Of a stretch of DNA of 26,806 bases, positions 11,576-20,966 are shown one piece after another. The stretch lies in assembly GCF_000006405.1 (NCBI RefSeq), contig NW_003213971.1, positions 17,680 through 44,485 of the forward strand, read 5' to 3'. This DNA comes from Perkinsus marinus ATCC 50983. Its lineage: Eukaryota; Perkinsozoa; Perkinsida; Perkinsidae. The notes beneath the pieces were generated by a model that did not search any database, was not told the origin of the DNA, and worked only from the letters and a program-made list of their open reading frames with translations. The position numbers and the translations under genes are program-made. How positions within the stretch are numbered: position 1 is the first letter of the stretch; every line of letters begins with the position of its first letter.

Positions 11576-13686
11576 CGTTTCATGCCTTGATAGGAATCAT
11601 TCAAGGCGACCTCCTTTTTCTCATTCCAACTTGACGTTCTATTCGATGGTTGAGGAGTTGAAAAGTGTCATCAAGTGCCGCTGTCGGAAGCAACATCAAT
11701 ATATATAGCAAGCAACACTCTCTGCGTATGTCACTATGCATAGCGCAATACAACTGTGCTCGTGATGAGGAAACTGAGTTTATGAAGGGACAGTGAAGTC
11801 TCTACTCGGAACATACACTAACCATAATCGTACGTGCTGTCAATAGCAGATAATCATTGACCAAGCGAACACAGCTAGAGGGTTAACGCTAGTCAGAATG
11901 GACACCGCCGGCGTAGATATCAACGAGAACACGATGTCTTATAAGATTTGGCGAGCAGCTGTGGTCCCTCACAAGCCGCTCTACACTCAGTACAGTAGGA
12001 GCGACTTATTCTACCAAGCGCTTTGCGATACACCAACGTTGAGCGAATAATCGTGATTCTGGAGTCCATCGTGGCACCATCGCGAAGTATCATGTTCAAT
12101 CGGTAGTTCAGAAGTGACCGAGTACTCGCACACGACCAGTCAACAGGGGTGTTTGTATCGCAGTCACCAAACTATCTCGGCCTTCCGTAGAAGGTGCGCT
12201 GCAAGTTGCAGCCTGCTACTGTCGCTATTCTCCATCTGTGAATTCAATCCACAGTCGGCAGAGACGTTAAGCAGGACAATCGCATCTTATCAAGATTAAG
12301 AAAGGTGCCACGTGAGTTCAAATGGCCTCCTACCAACCGTTTGCATCGGACCAGTATCAATGTTAGACAACACGTTACACTCGACTGATGACTGTATCAA
12401 CTGATATGATGCCACCGGGGCGATTGACAACACAAGCCGCTAGTTGATGTGACACGACAAATAGCAAATGAAAAGATGGGTTCAGAGAGCGATAGATGAT
12501 AACAATATTATGTAGATAAGGAAACGTCAGGTTTACCACTCACCCTACGACGATCTCAAATCACCAACACGCTATCCAAGGCATCTTGTAATTCATAGCA
12601 AAATTATTAGTTAATCACGACGACAATAACGACGATGATGATGATAATAATAATATTGATGTTTCTGCTGCTGCACTAAAAATTGCTCAACCGCCCGAGC
12701 AGTAACAAGTATGATACCACACGTGGTGACGAGAGTAACAGCGTATGATCATTGAGCAAGGCAGAGACAAGGACATTCTTAGACCCATCTCGGCCACTCA
12801 CGAATCCACGCAAAAATTATGTCCTCAGCACCATCCGGCAGTGCAGATGGTGATGGCCCGATACAGCGACGACGACAAGAAGGGGAAGAAATTTATAGAC
12901 GCCTCAACGACTGATGATGATAACAGCTATGCATAATCATTAAATAGATAAAACCGATAACGCCAACTGGTAATCAACCACTTGGTCAGCCGTACAGACG
13001 AATCACTAATCTCTACATAACATGATACATACAAATCTACGACAACGGCAACTGTGACATGAGAATATAGAAAAATGAACAACACGGTTAATCGATTATC
13101 TACCAACTATTCGCTAGCAGCTCTACGAGACGACAAACCAAAACTGATGATCTGATGACGTCGGTTTTGAGAACAAGTAAGCACCGTTTTTCCTGGTTCG
13201 GGCTCTTTATGCCCACAATAGAGAAAAAAACAGTTACGGTGCAGCGTCCCCCAACTTTCCCATCACAGTTGATTCAGTCGAGATGATGCTGATCAAAAGT
13301 TTAAGAATCTGATCGTTGGTGGGAGCAGGAAGAACTAACATGATACATACGAAATAATAAAAAAATCGATACGCACACAATCGCAATAGCAGCAGCAGCA
13401 ACAACCGAGCAGTGAGCCGTAGTATAAAAAACAAGAAGACTAGTCAGAAGATGATGATCAGCAGCAGCAGCAGCTGGAGGAGGAGGAGACACAGTGAGTA
13501 CACCGTACCATTTACAACGAAAATGTGAGCACATAACACACGAAAGTCCCTTGGTGACGCCTCGACGACGAGTGTAAAAAACGGTACGATCTTCTTCATC
13601 ATCATCAACAACACCGTTAACTTAATTATCAATATGATGATTATGCCAGCATTTGCAAAGTGGCAGAAGAAGAACAAAAAGTGGTA
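11576..13686. other. Intergenic region with low-complexity DNA and weak ORFs
   Basis: No exon chain could be supported in these 2.1 kb. Low-complexity tracts are conspicuous: GAT/AAT triplets near 12620-12660 and CAG, GAG and ATC triplets near 13390-13490 and 13590-13610. The phrase AACATGATACATAC recurs near 13019 and 13338. Short ATG-started frames exist, such as a 46-codon minus frame near 12072-11935 and a 31-codon plus frame near 12818-12913. None has recognisable similarity or splice support. Confidence 0.45.
12615..12660. repeat. GAY/AAT triplet microsatellite
   Basis: A run of GACGAT, GATGAT and AATAAT triplets forms simple-sequence DNA in the gap between the SLC44-like gene and the cyclin. 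Similar triplet runs (CAG, GAG) recur near 13390-13490. Confidence 0.8.
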
Positions 13687-15369
13687 TTATTTTTCCCCGA
13701 CAAAACACGTAGCAGCATACAAGGGCTTCGATACGTTCTCTACTTCTTCCTTATATGCTATGTACTCTTCCGGCGCCACGTATAAACGATAATCTGACAG
13801 AAAAATGATGACACCACCGAGGTTTGAACCCGGGACCTACGGATCATATCAAGGAAATATGCTTCCAACGAATTGAGCTCTCTAGTGCATACCCCTCCTA
13901 TTTCGGCATACCTCTTATTCGCATAATAGCAATCATCATAGTACTTGGCCGCTAGGGTCAAGGCCGTCAACAACAACCTACAAACCAACACTACTCTCAA
14001 TTAAGAAAAGCGATCATAAACAATTTCGCCATTCACAAAACGATGAAAAACCGAACAAGCGACGAATCCCGACACTTTGCAATTCACCCTCAGGAATGTG
14101 TTGGTGACAATATGTAAGTCCCTAGGAATTTTTGAGAAATTCTTGTTATTTGTAGGAGTTCGAGTAGAAGTGTACAAAAATCAGCAACAATTTTCCCAAA
14201 TTCCCTCAGGATTTTCATACTGTCACCAACACATGTAGCTGACCATATGCGTAATTTTCCCCCACACTGTAGGAGCAATGCTAGAATATATGTTCCCTTT
14301 CCTCAGCTGAGCTCAAGAGCTTCCCCACTAGTTATAGGAGTTTATATACGAATTCGGCAAGACGTGTACAACAACCAACAAGAACTCCCCAGAATTTCCT
14401 CAGAATCATCATATTGTCACCAACACATGTAGTTGACCATGTGCACACAGCCCTTCTGCTTCTCACCTGTGGACATTCAAGCGTGTGATGTTAAAAATGG
14501 AGGATTGATCCTCAATAGAAGGAGCCGCTACGTCACAAGCGGCAACCGAAGCCGCTTCTTTCACAGCTCGGTCCAGGTACACCAATGCTATCACAAAACA
14601 TTCTCCCGAGCAGTGGAAAAATTTCGATAGCCGTATTAGGTAGTCGGCAACTGATATATCTAAGGACACAATTGTGAATTACCAGTAGAAGAATTGCGCT
14701 CACTTGGAATAACGACCGAATGAAAACGGGACCGTATGAGTTTCTCGGGCATGTTTTTCTCTCTCTCTTCTCCTAGTGCGATAAGGTGGTCCAAAACCTT
14801 GCTTAGCGATGGCAACTGAGAAAATTATAATTGAAAAAACTTTACCTTCTAGTAGGTACGATGTACTCACAAAACGATCAATATCAGTTCGATCCGGAAC
14901 ATTTCGCGGTAAAACCGCACAAGGGCAGGTTTCCGCAGGCCCGTCGTGATCTCGAGGAGTCGACGAGTCATCAGATGTACTCTCTGGAGTCGAGTACGGC
15001 TGAGAGGACGCCTTAGTACTCGGACCATTCGTGCCTGGACCTGGCATGTGATAAACTATGCATTGCTGAACTGTTCAGCTTACTCTCAGGTGATGTCGTT
15101 ACACTGAGTACAGACCACCGAGACACATAAGCCTTCGCTCTAGTAGTAGTAGTAGTAGTAGCTCCTGTTCGCCCATCCCTGCGAGAATCGAACGAAGAGG
15201 ACCCAAAGTCGGCCCTATCGTTTTGCTCAATCGTAGTAGGGTGCCTTCGGAATCGCCTCATTGCTGGAGCCCTGCTATCGTTTTGATAGGACTTCGCATA
15301 TGAAAATTTCTCGCGGTCGTCATTTTTGCTGATCCATGGACAGGACGGTGTCAATGCCGTTACGGACAT
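13687..15369 (-). CDS. PHO80/P-type (plant U-type-like) cyclin, five exons, 303 aa
   Basis: Such cyclins bind a cyclin-dependent kinase in phosphate or cell-cycle signalling. Exons 15369-15105, 15055-14846, 14659-14467, 13977-13841 and 13793-13687 sum to 912 nt with consistent phases and a TAA stop. The N-terminal half is Ser/Thr-rich and low in complexity, including six threonines from a TAG-type microsatellite near 15140-15160. The cyclin box begins DISVADYLIRLSKF, then CSGECFVIALVYLDR, NITRLNVHRLLLTALTLAAK, YYDDCYYANKRYAEIGGV, TRELNSLEAYFLDM and YRLYVAPEEY, the order seen in PHO80-like cyclins. About 25 residues (AASVAACDVAAPSIEDQSS and flanks) are inserted between the second and third helices. 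Intron 3 (489 nt) holds two family A repeats. The start at 15369 is the first ATG of the frame and is less certain than the cyclin box. Confidence 0.88.
14098..14235 (-). mobile_element. Family A element with 12-bp terminal inverted repeats, in cyclin intron 3
   Basis: GTGTTGGTGACA at 14098-14109 and its exact complement TGTCACCAACAC at 14221-14232 bound a short element of about 138 bp. Read on the minus strand, it shares the block CTGAGGGAATTTGGGAAAAT and CTTCTACTCGAACTC with other family A copies but lacks the 3' CAGCTGAGGAAAGC module, so it looks like a short non-autonomous variant. It is in the same orientation as the cyclin gene. Confidence 0.75.
14263..14429 (-). repeat. Family A dispersed repeat, second copy in cyclin intron 3
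   Basis: Read on the minus strand, this copy begins CATGTGTTGGTGACAATATG and continues GAGGAAATTCTGGGG, GCCGAATTCGTATATAAA, GAAGCTCTTGAGCTCAGCTG and AGGAAAGGGAACATATATTC. It is a fuller copy of the 157-bp element at 16021. The flank ACATGTAG(C/T)TGACCAT is repeated with a period of 194 bp beside the neighbouring copy, indicating local tandem duplication. Confidence 0.75.
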
Positions 15370-16020
15370 GCGCGTAAATCAGTCGACGGGAGATGCAATG
15401 GAAAAAAACCTACAGCGCATCACAGAAGTTTCCCGATGTATGGTATGTAACAAAACAAAAATTTCTTCGGGAATATCTACAAAGGAAAGCAAAAAACTCA
15501 CAGTACAAATTCGGATGAACGTAAAATGCAGCAACATATTAAAGTGAAATTCGATACAGGGAGTCAAAAGTCATGGTTAACTTGAAAATTCTGCTTCAAC
15601 GGTGAAGGTGATATTCTCATATATCGTCAGAAGTGGCATGCGATCGAACACCAAAATCGATCAGACTGTTTCAGCGGTTGCATCATCAGAGAGGAATACA
15701 ACAGAGTAGTGTTTTCACAAGGGTACTATGATATAATCTCGCGACCAGACTGACCGCCTGATCCAAACAATTCTCTGCATTTTGCCATAAAGCGTCGAAG
15801 AGTAGAATCACGTGATATCATCACAACAGACCCCCACGGTATTGTCGGGTCCGCGGTGACCTAATGAGCTGTTTCCACGTCTAGTAAAATTATGTTCGTC
15901 TGCTGGGCTCACTAACACTTGGATGAAAGTTGGTATTGAAATGACTGGACGAGATCGTTTAAAATACCCGAGTCGAGTTAAACGACCAGTGTGGGGGGAT
16001 AATATGCACCTGGTCAATTA
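15370..16020. other. Gap with a decayed gene fragment
   Basis: This gap lies between the cyclin start and the family A copy at 16021. Apart from the pepsin-like fragment listed separately, I see no supported exon chain. Confidence 0.4.
15526..15864 (+). pseudogene. Possible decayed pepsin-like (A1) aspartic protease fragment
   Basis: One plus frame reads IKVKFDTGSQKSWL, resembling the catalytic FDTGS motif of A1 aspartic proteases. It continues KFCFNGEGDILIYRQKW and ends near DPHGIVGSAVT, which weakly recalls the DGILG region. Two in-frame TGA codons interrupt it, after WLT and after RPD. A stretch just upstream (KLTVQIRMNV) fits in a frame shifted by one. No GT-AG introns of the usual size remove the stops, so this looks like a relic. 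With only one strong motif, chance similarity is possible. Confidence 0.33.
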
Positions 16021-16177
16021 CATGTGTTGGTGACAAAAGGAAAATTATGAGGAAATTCTGGGGGGAAGTTCGTATTGGTTTCTGTAGACTTCTACCCGAA
16101 TTCGCATGAAATTTCTATAATGAGTGAAAAAACTTGTGAGCTCAGCTGAGGAGAGCGAACATATATTCCTCCAACAC
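16021..16177 (+). mobile_element. Family A element, best full-length copy (157 bp)
   Basis: It begins CATGTGTTGGTGACA and ends TATATTCCTCCAACAC, giving a 7-bp terminal inverted repeat GTGTTGG/CCAACAC. Internal blocks GAGGAAATTCTGGGG, CTTCTACCCGAATTCGCA and CAGCTGAGGAGAGCGAAC are shared in order with the copies at 1466, 1850 and 14263. No coding capacity is seen. It lies between the protease-like relic and a small minus-strand ORF, possibly within an undetected intron. Confidence 0.75.
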
Positions 16178-16206
16178 GAAAAAAGACGGTAGTGAAATCG
16201 TAGCAT

Positions 16207-16410
16207 TCACACGACGAACCTACGAGCAGCAGAGCCCTTCAGAAAGCCTTGCTTTACGTTACAAAGAGCAATGAGTCGGTTAACGAGTTCAGATTCTTGC
16301 ACAAACGAGGCCGACTTATTGATTTCACCCGCATGATTCACCCAGTGGAAGCGTTGAAACCGAGTCCTCGCAATGCACGTGTAGAGGTATACTATTAGTG
16401 AAGTGAACAT
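16207..16410 (-). CDS. Small hypothetical ORF, 67 aa
   Basis: I do not recognise it. An ATG at 16408-16410 opens MFTSLIVYLYTCIARTRF, a hydrophobic and basic N-terminus, followed by a neutral helical-looking stretch and a TGA. It is divergent from the acylated-protein gene at 16627. The frame is open upstream of the ATG as well, so it could be part of a longer exon. No splice partner was found, and it may be chance. Confidence 0.22.
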   Translation of the reverse strand: MFTSLIVYLYTCIARTRFQRFHWVNHAGEINKSASFVQESELVNRLIALCNVKQGFLKGSAARRFVV

Positions 16411-16503
16411 GGAAACCTCTCCCAAGTGGAGTTCTTTTTGCGCAGTAGACCAGTAGATGTCACACAGAATATGTCCCGTTAGCGGCAAGGTTTAGGAGAT
16501 ATA

Positions 16504-16518
16504 CCGTTAACTTAACGG
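16504..16518. promoter_or_regulatory. Perfect 7+1+7 palindrome upstream of the 16627 gene
   Basis: CCGTTAA-C-TTAACGG is a perfect inverted repeat about 110 bp before the ATG at 16627. The half-site CCGTTAA contains the core recognised by Myb-family DNA-binding proteins (AACGG on the other strand). A promoter role is inference only. Confidence 0.25.
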
Positions 16519-16626
16519 CGTTAAGTGGTGACTGCACGTACTGCTGCGTGAACCGCGCTCGCCATTCTGATCGATTTGTCTCGAGACTGCCACGGTTGTG
16601 CGCACGAGACTCAGTTAGTGTGTTTC

Positions 16627-17740
16627 ATGGGTAACGCTCAGTGCTGTGAGTCGACTCCCCGCAAGCTCACTGGTGACGGTGATGCATTGCCCGATTCGAA
16701 GAAGCCTGTAAAGTGCCGCATACAAAAAGCCGGACCGTAGGGTCGAACTCGGGACCTAATTTCAACCTGGATTCTCCTCCTAGTTACTCATCCAATTACA
16801 AGATATTCACAACAGAAGATATCGAGTGGCTCGAATTCGTCAAGCACTCGGCGGCCCAGCGATCTCATGCGAAAACCGACCAGAACGCCGCCGCCGCCGC
16901 TGACGACAAAGCATTCACACTGTGGGTTTTCATTGTGAATTCAGTCCGCAGTGCGTCATTTTAGAGAGGGATTCGTCGACCATCCAGGTGGCACTAGAGA
17001 AACCTTTGGAACTGTCGAGATCGCCTCACCCGAAGTGAAAGTGTCGGATAGTGGTTGGTCAGCATTAATCAAGGCACGTGTGATGAACAAGGCCGGCTCC
17101 ACCACAGCGAAGGTGGGCGACCACACACAGTCGTCCGCCCCTTGTAAGTGTGAACAAAGGTTGAGGTGAAGTGCAACGGTAACGGTGACAAGCCCATTGA
17201 TGCAAACCAGCTCAACGTGAAGATCAAGTGTGGCAAAGATCAGAAACATGACACTCTACGTGGGAAGTTACCAGACCGTCTTGATCATCACCAAACGCGT
17301 TTCAGATGTGACAGATGTGGGTGACTCTGATAACAAAGCTTACACTCTTTCGCATCGTCTGTTCTCTCTAACTTGCACAGAATTCAAAGATGGATCTTCT
17401 AGTGACGATTTCAAAATCGGTACGTAATTTTCCTTAGTATGGGACAATTCAAATTTTTCATTTGCAGACTTAAACACCACGCCTGACTCAGAAGCCTATG
17501 ATGGGAGCGTTATCATGCTAGCTTTTGTTGTCGCGTATATCGCAAGTAGTTATCTCGTTGTTGGTTTGCGATTCTCATTTTTCTCATTTTGTATCAGGGC
17601 CTACAGACCAACTGCGAACAGCCATTGCATCGGCGACCAAATCATCAGAATCGACGACAGAGAAACCCAACGAACCTTCAGAGCCACCAAAGGAAGCACC
17701 TGTGGAGTCGTCGGAAGCCCCAGAAAAAGATGCTGACTAA
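16627..17740 (+). CDS. N-terminally acylated protein, seven exons, 272 aa; IMP1- or ISP-like candidate
   Basis: Exons 16627-16678, 16741-16921, 16965-17112, 17160-17259, 17306-17419, 17468-17548 and 17598-17740 total 819 nt. All phases agree and the frame ends in TAA. The start MGNAQCCE has Gly2 for N-myristoylation and paired cysteines for palmitoylation, as in alveolate pellicle and plasma-membrane proteins. A Ser/Pro-rich linker leads to a beta-rich middle (GWSALIKARVMNKAG, VEVKCNGNGDKPIDANQLN). A short hydrophobic stretch (IMLAFVVAYIAS) and a Pro/Glu-rich acidic tail (EKPNEPSEPPKEAP) follow. IMP1 and the ISP proteins have similar N-termini, but I cannot confirm homology of the core. The first donor has an alternative two codons upstream, and the exon 6 donor is the least certain. 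Confidence 0.68.
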
Positions 17741-18148
17741 TCGCCATCACATCTTGACATGTTTTGTCACACAATAAGTGCAAATTGCTGTGATGATATT
17801 TTCTTGTGTTAGTAGTTGATCCACTCATCCCGTGATTGAACTGGATGAACTAAAGCGGGTAGTTCAACAATGATAAATATGACTCCGTTACACAGCAGCT
17901 ACTGAACACAGTCTACACACAAGTAGTGGCCCACATAACGAGAAGGTCAGCTGCACCAAGGCCAACAACAAAATTACTTACTGTCTATGGCCAAGAGAAT
18001 AGCCCTGACAACTACATGTCAGCTACTTGCAGACTACGCTGTGAAATGATACACGAGAAAACTGGCTGAATATGGGCAACACTCTGCCCAATCGTTATCT
18101 CATACACATCGACGTCGCCGCTAGCAGAATGCTTCTGATTCATATTCT
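17741..18148. other. Convergent intergenic region
   Basis: About 400 bp lie between the 3' ends of the acylated-protein gene (plus) and the PIP kinase (minus). I see no exon or repeat. It presumably holds both 3' UTRs. Confidence 0.6.
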
Positions 18149-20791
18149 TTACTTGACAGTTCGTTGACATCCTTCGCTCTGATTTTCCCGTATGGCCTGG
18201 CTCATGAGAAAACTTTGAACTTCGGGAACCTCCGCGTGTTTCTTTGACAGATCGGCATCCGATAGTGGAACGAACTTTTCGTCGAGATATTTTACAAAAC
18301 GGTTTCGATAATATTCAGGCGGCTCAGTGTCAATCTCATGGAAGCATCTGAGGCAACAAGGAAAGTGTGCGCCTCTCAGAGAAGCGAGACGAGTCGCTCA
18401 CCCGATAGTGTATTTCTTCATCAATCTAGCGGCTCGCTTCTTGAAAGTGTACTGTTGCAAGATATCAATTATACCAACGTAGTACACCATACACACACCT
18501 GACACAATGAGGATGATCAACCAAAAAATCACAAATCTCTCGGAGGATTGTGCTACTATCACAATATTATTGTGAAAGGAGATAGTATTATTTTCGGTGT
18601 TATACAGTATAACCAATTGTCAATTGAGCAACTGTTAATTACTGTTATACAACCAGCTGTTAACTAAGTAACTATGGAATACTGTTATATAAACAGCTGT
18701 TGAGTAACTATGGAGTACTGTTAGATAACCAATATGCGCACTTGAATAGTATGTGAACATCTGTTATGAGAATTATCGATAGAATTCCAACATATCTCCA
18801 CGAATATTCTCCTCAGGTGTGATACAATCCGCCAGAGCTAATTGCCTAAGTACGAGCTCAGATTGTGTCCAAATCTCACCTCGATCATCATCCCATCCCG
18901 GCACTCCACCCTTATACAGCTCAAACAATCGACTTCGAGGCTCCACTCCAGAAGGTGTAGCAGGCGCTGATGAGACCTGCAAGTTCGAGATTGGCCAGGT
19001 CCCCGTGATGCATCAACAGAGCACCTACCACAATAGCCGCGGCAACTTGATCGGCGTCCACCAGTGCTTTTACAGCGGCGACGTCTGAAGGGAAATAATT
19101 ACCGCTGCGCCACAAAAATCGTTCTTACCACAAGTTTCATGAATACCAAGAATAAGGGAGTAATCCATTATTCTGTGTTTCATGAGGAACTCAGTATCAC
19201 AAACAAGGGCCGACTTGATAGCCGCACAAAGGACCTGTCAATAACACCAGATGATATAAATCGTCAATATGAACCTCACCTCTGGCAACATCACAGTCTG
19301 GCCTGAGAAATTAAGGTCCTTGAGAACCTTCGGCGACCGTGGTGTCTCCTGACCGCTATTGGTACCCGGTGGGGCTCGACTGCCTTGGTCTGTGCCATGA
19401 GAGGTCATCAAATCAGAGTTCTGCGCCACATATCTGAATCGCTAGCTCGATAGCGACAATTGCCAAAAAACCTACCTGTCCTCAGTGGTGCCTTTAAGAT
19501 CATATTTCCGCTGACACGACAGCCCGCCAAATATGTTATTCATCACAACGAACCTCGTGCCTAATCAAAACCGCCCAAACAATCAACACTTTCTAGCGGA
19601 GCGATACAGCAGTCCCTTACTTCGCTTGAAACCTTGAAGTTTGATTTTGAACAGTGCGAAAAACCGACATAAAATAGAGTTGGAATTCCTGAAAATTATC
19701 ACTATCACCAACACCACACATTCAGGTCGGCCTACTTAATGAAGTGTTTCAGATAGTCGCCCACGATGTTCTGGAGAAGCATAGATTCCTTACGCGATAT
19801 CGACTTCAACAGATACCTTCACACCACTACTCAACAACAATGAGACGACAACACAAGTCCTACTTAGAGTCACTGGTGAACCAGAAGATACTTCCAGATT
19901 TCCCAGCATCCCCCGTGCCCGATTGAGTCCGCAATGGATAGTCACACAAGGAAGATACCAGTTCCGCATCAGTTACACCAAACACTCTGAAAATAAGGAA
20001 ATCAATACAAGGCGATACACAAGCATAACTCACCTCCGCAACTTGGCAAAGGTCTTCCCTTTATACGTGCTGAAATCAAAAGTGGGTATAATTGCTTTTG
20101 ACTGGAACCGCGTCTGGCTCTTGGCACCAAGGGTAGCAACCTAATCCGATACCGTAACTGCCCGAACCTCATCCAAGCTCCTCACCGCAGCCCCATACTG
20201 TTTAGTCACTGTTCCTCCTGGTCGATTGACTCCGCTATCCCCGCGTGACAACACCCCTCGTATGCCTGTAGAGCACATCACCAACAACTGCAGATCATCA
20301 CCACTGCCCACCTTTCTGCACCAAGAATGAGAGCTCAGCAGTAGATCGTGCGGCACCAGGCTGGCCACGATGGATGCCCGGCGAGAGGTCCATCGAACTG
20401 TCCCTATCTCGCTCGGCCACCGAGTTCGAGCCGCTGCTCTTGTCTGCCAATTCCACAGATCCGAGCATGGGCTCTCCCGTGGGAGCCGCAGCCGCTGCTG
20501 ATGCGGGGTCGATTGCGCTCAAATTGGCCGACAGTCTCGAGTCGCTCATATGAACCTGACAACCACCACAACAATTTCTTCCCTTCACTGTCGTTTTCCT
20601 ACCATAAGCATGCTATGCGATGGGAGAGAATTCACGCGTGATCGCCCTTCAGAAACCGAACGCCCTCGATTTGGTGACAACACACTGGGCCGAGCCTCTT
20701 CAATTCGGATGTCGTGCACGTGAACATCTCCCTCCGTCGTTGGGTCCTCGGGTGTTGGCCCTCGAGAGTTTTCTCGAACAGGCTCCGTCAT
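18149..20791 (-). CDS. Phosphatidylinositol phosphate kinase (PIPK family), 14 exons, 559 aa
   Basis: The family phosphorylates PtdIns-phosphates to PtdIns(4,5)P2 or related lipids at membranes. Exons are 20791-20603, 20555-20312, 20265-20153, 20113-20034, 19986-19864, 19816-19736, 19688-19633, 19560-19476, 19433-19280, 19234-19129, 19084-19029, 18976-18880, 18498-18402 and 18347-18149. They sum to 1680 nt and every phase agrees. The N-terminal 110 residues are Ser/Pro-rich. The kinase core shows LVQKGIRGVLSR, DFSTYKGKTFAKLR, a G-loop GKSGS (237-241), candidate ATP lysine K254, VVMNN, KYDLKGTTEDR (314-324), LKDLNF, the signature MDYSLILGIH (398-407), YKGGVPG and the metal-binding GIIDIL (D473). 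The C-terminus fits PPEYYRNRF. The ATG at 20791 is the first ATG of the frame. PIP5K versus PIP4K preference cannot be told from sequence alone. Confidence 0.93.
18636..18730. repeat. Short tandem repeat in the longest PIP kinase intron
   Basis: Units of about 38-40 bp containing ACTGTTATA...CAGCTGTT and AACTATGGA(A/G)TACTGTTA are repeated about two and a half times. They lie inside the 381-nt intron 18879-18499, the only long intron of this gene, and may account for some of its extra length. Confidence 0.6.
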
Positions 20792-20966
20792 AATACAAGA
20801 CAGCAATCTACAAGTAACTCTAGCCCACAACAACAACAGCGCGACCCTCACATCCCCATACGAAACAATGATTCAGTAACCAGGTGGAAACAGTAATAAC
20901 TTCACAGAAATGGTTTCGAACCATAGCAGACCATACAAGCAAGCACTCGGTAAACACTGTTAATTT

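Noticed and set aside
13444..13677. Hydrophobic minus-strand frame resembling a membrane protein
   Set aside because: The leucine/isoleucine runs come from CAG, GAT and AAT triplet repeats in low-complexity DNA downstream of the cyclin. No splice or family support.
13801..13920. tRNA-like sequence on the minus strand (AGGTCCCGGGTTCAAACCT next to a D-arm-like AGAGAGCTCAATTCG)
   Set aside because: The acceptor strands do not pair and the arms are misplaced. The stretch is explained by the cyclin exon 13977-13841 and the start of its 47-nt intron, both required by the cyclin reading frame.
15526..15864. Reassignment of TGA to tryptophan, suggested by the protease-like frame and by TGA being rarer than TAA/TAG as a stop
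   Set aside because: The phase-verified exons of UPRT, PIP kinase, cyclin and others contain no internal TGA and use TGG for Trp. The PGE synthase-like and secreted-protein genes end naturally at TGA.
16715..16760. T-arm-like GGTCCCGAGTTCGACCCTACGG on the minus strand
   Set aside because: No D or anticodon arm accompanies it, and the plus strand here is the intron-exon 2 junction of the acylated-protein gene.
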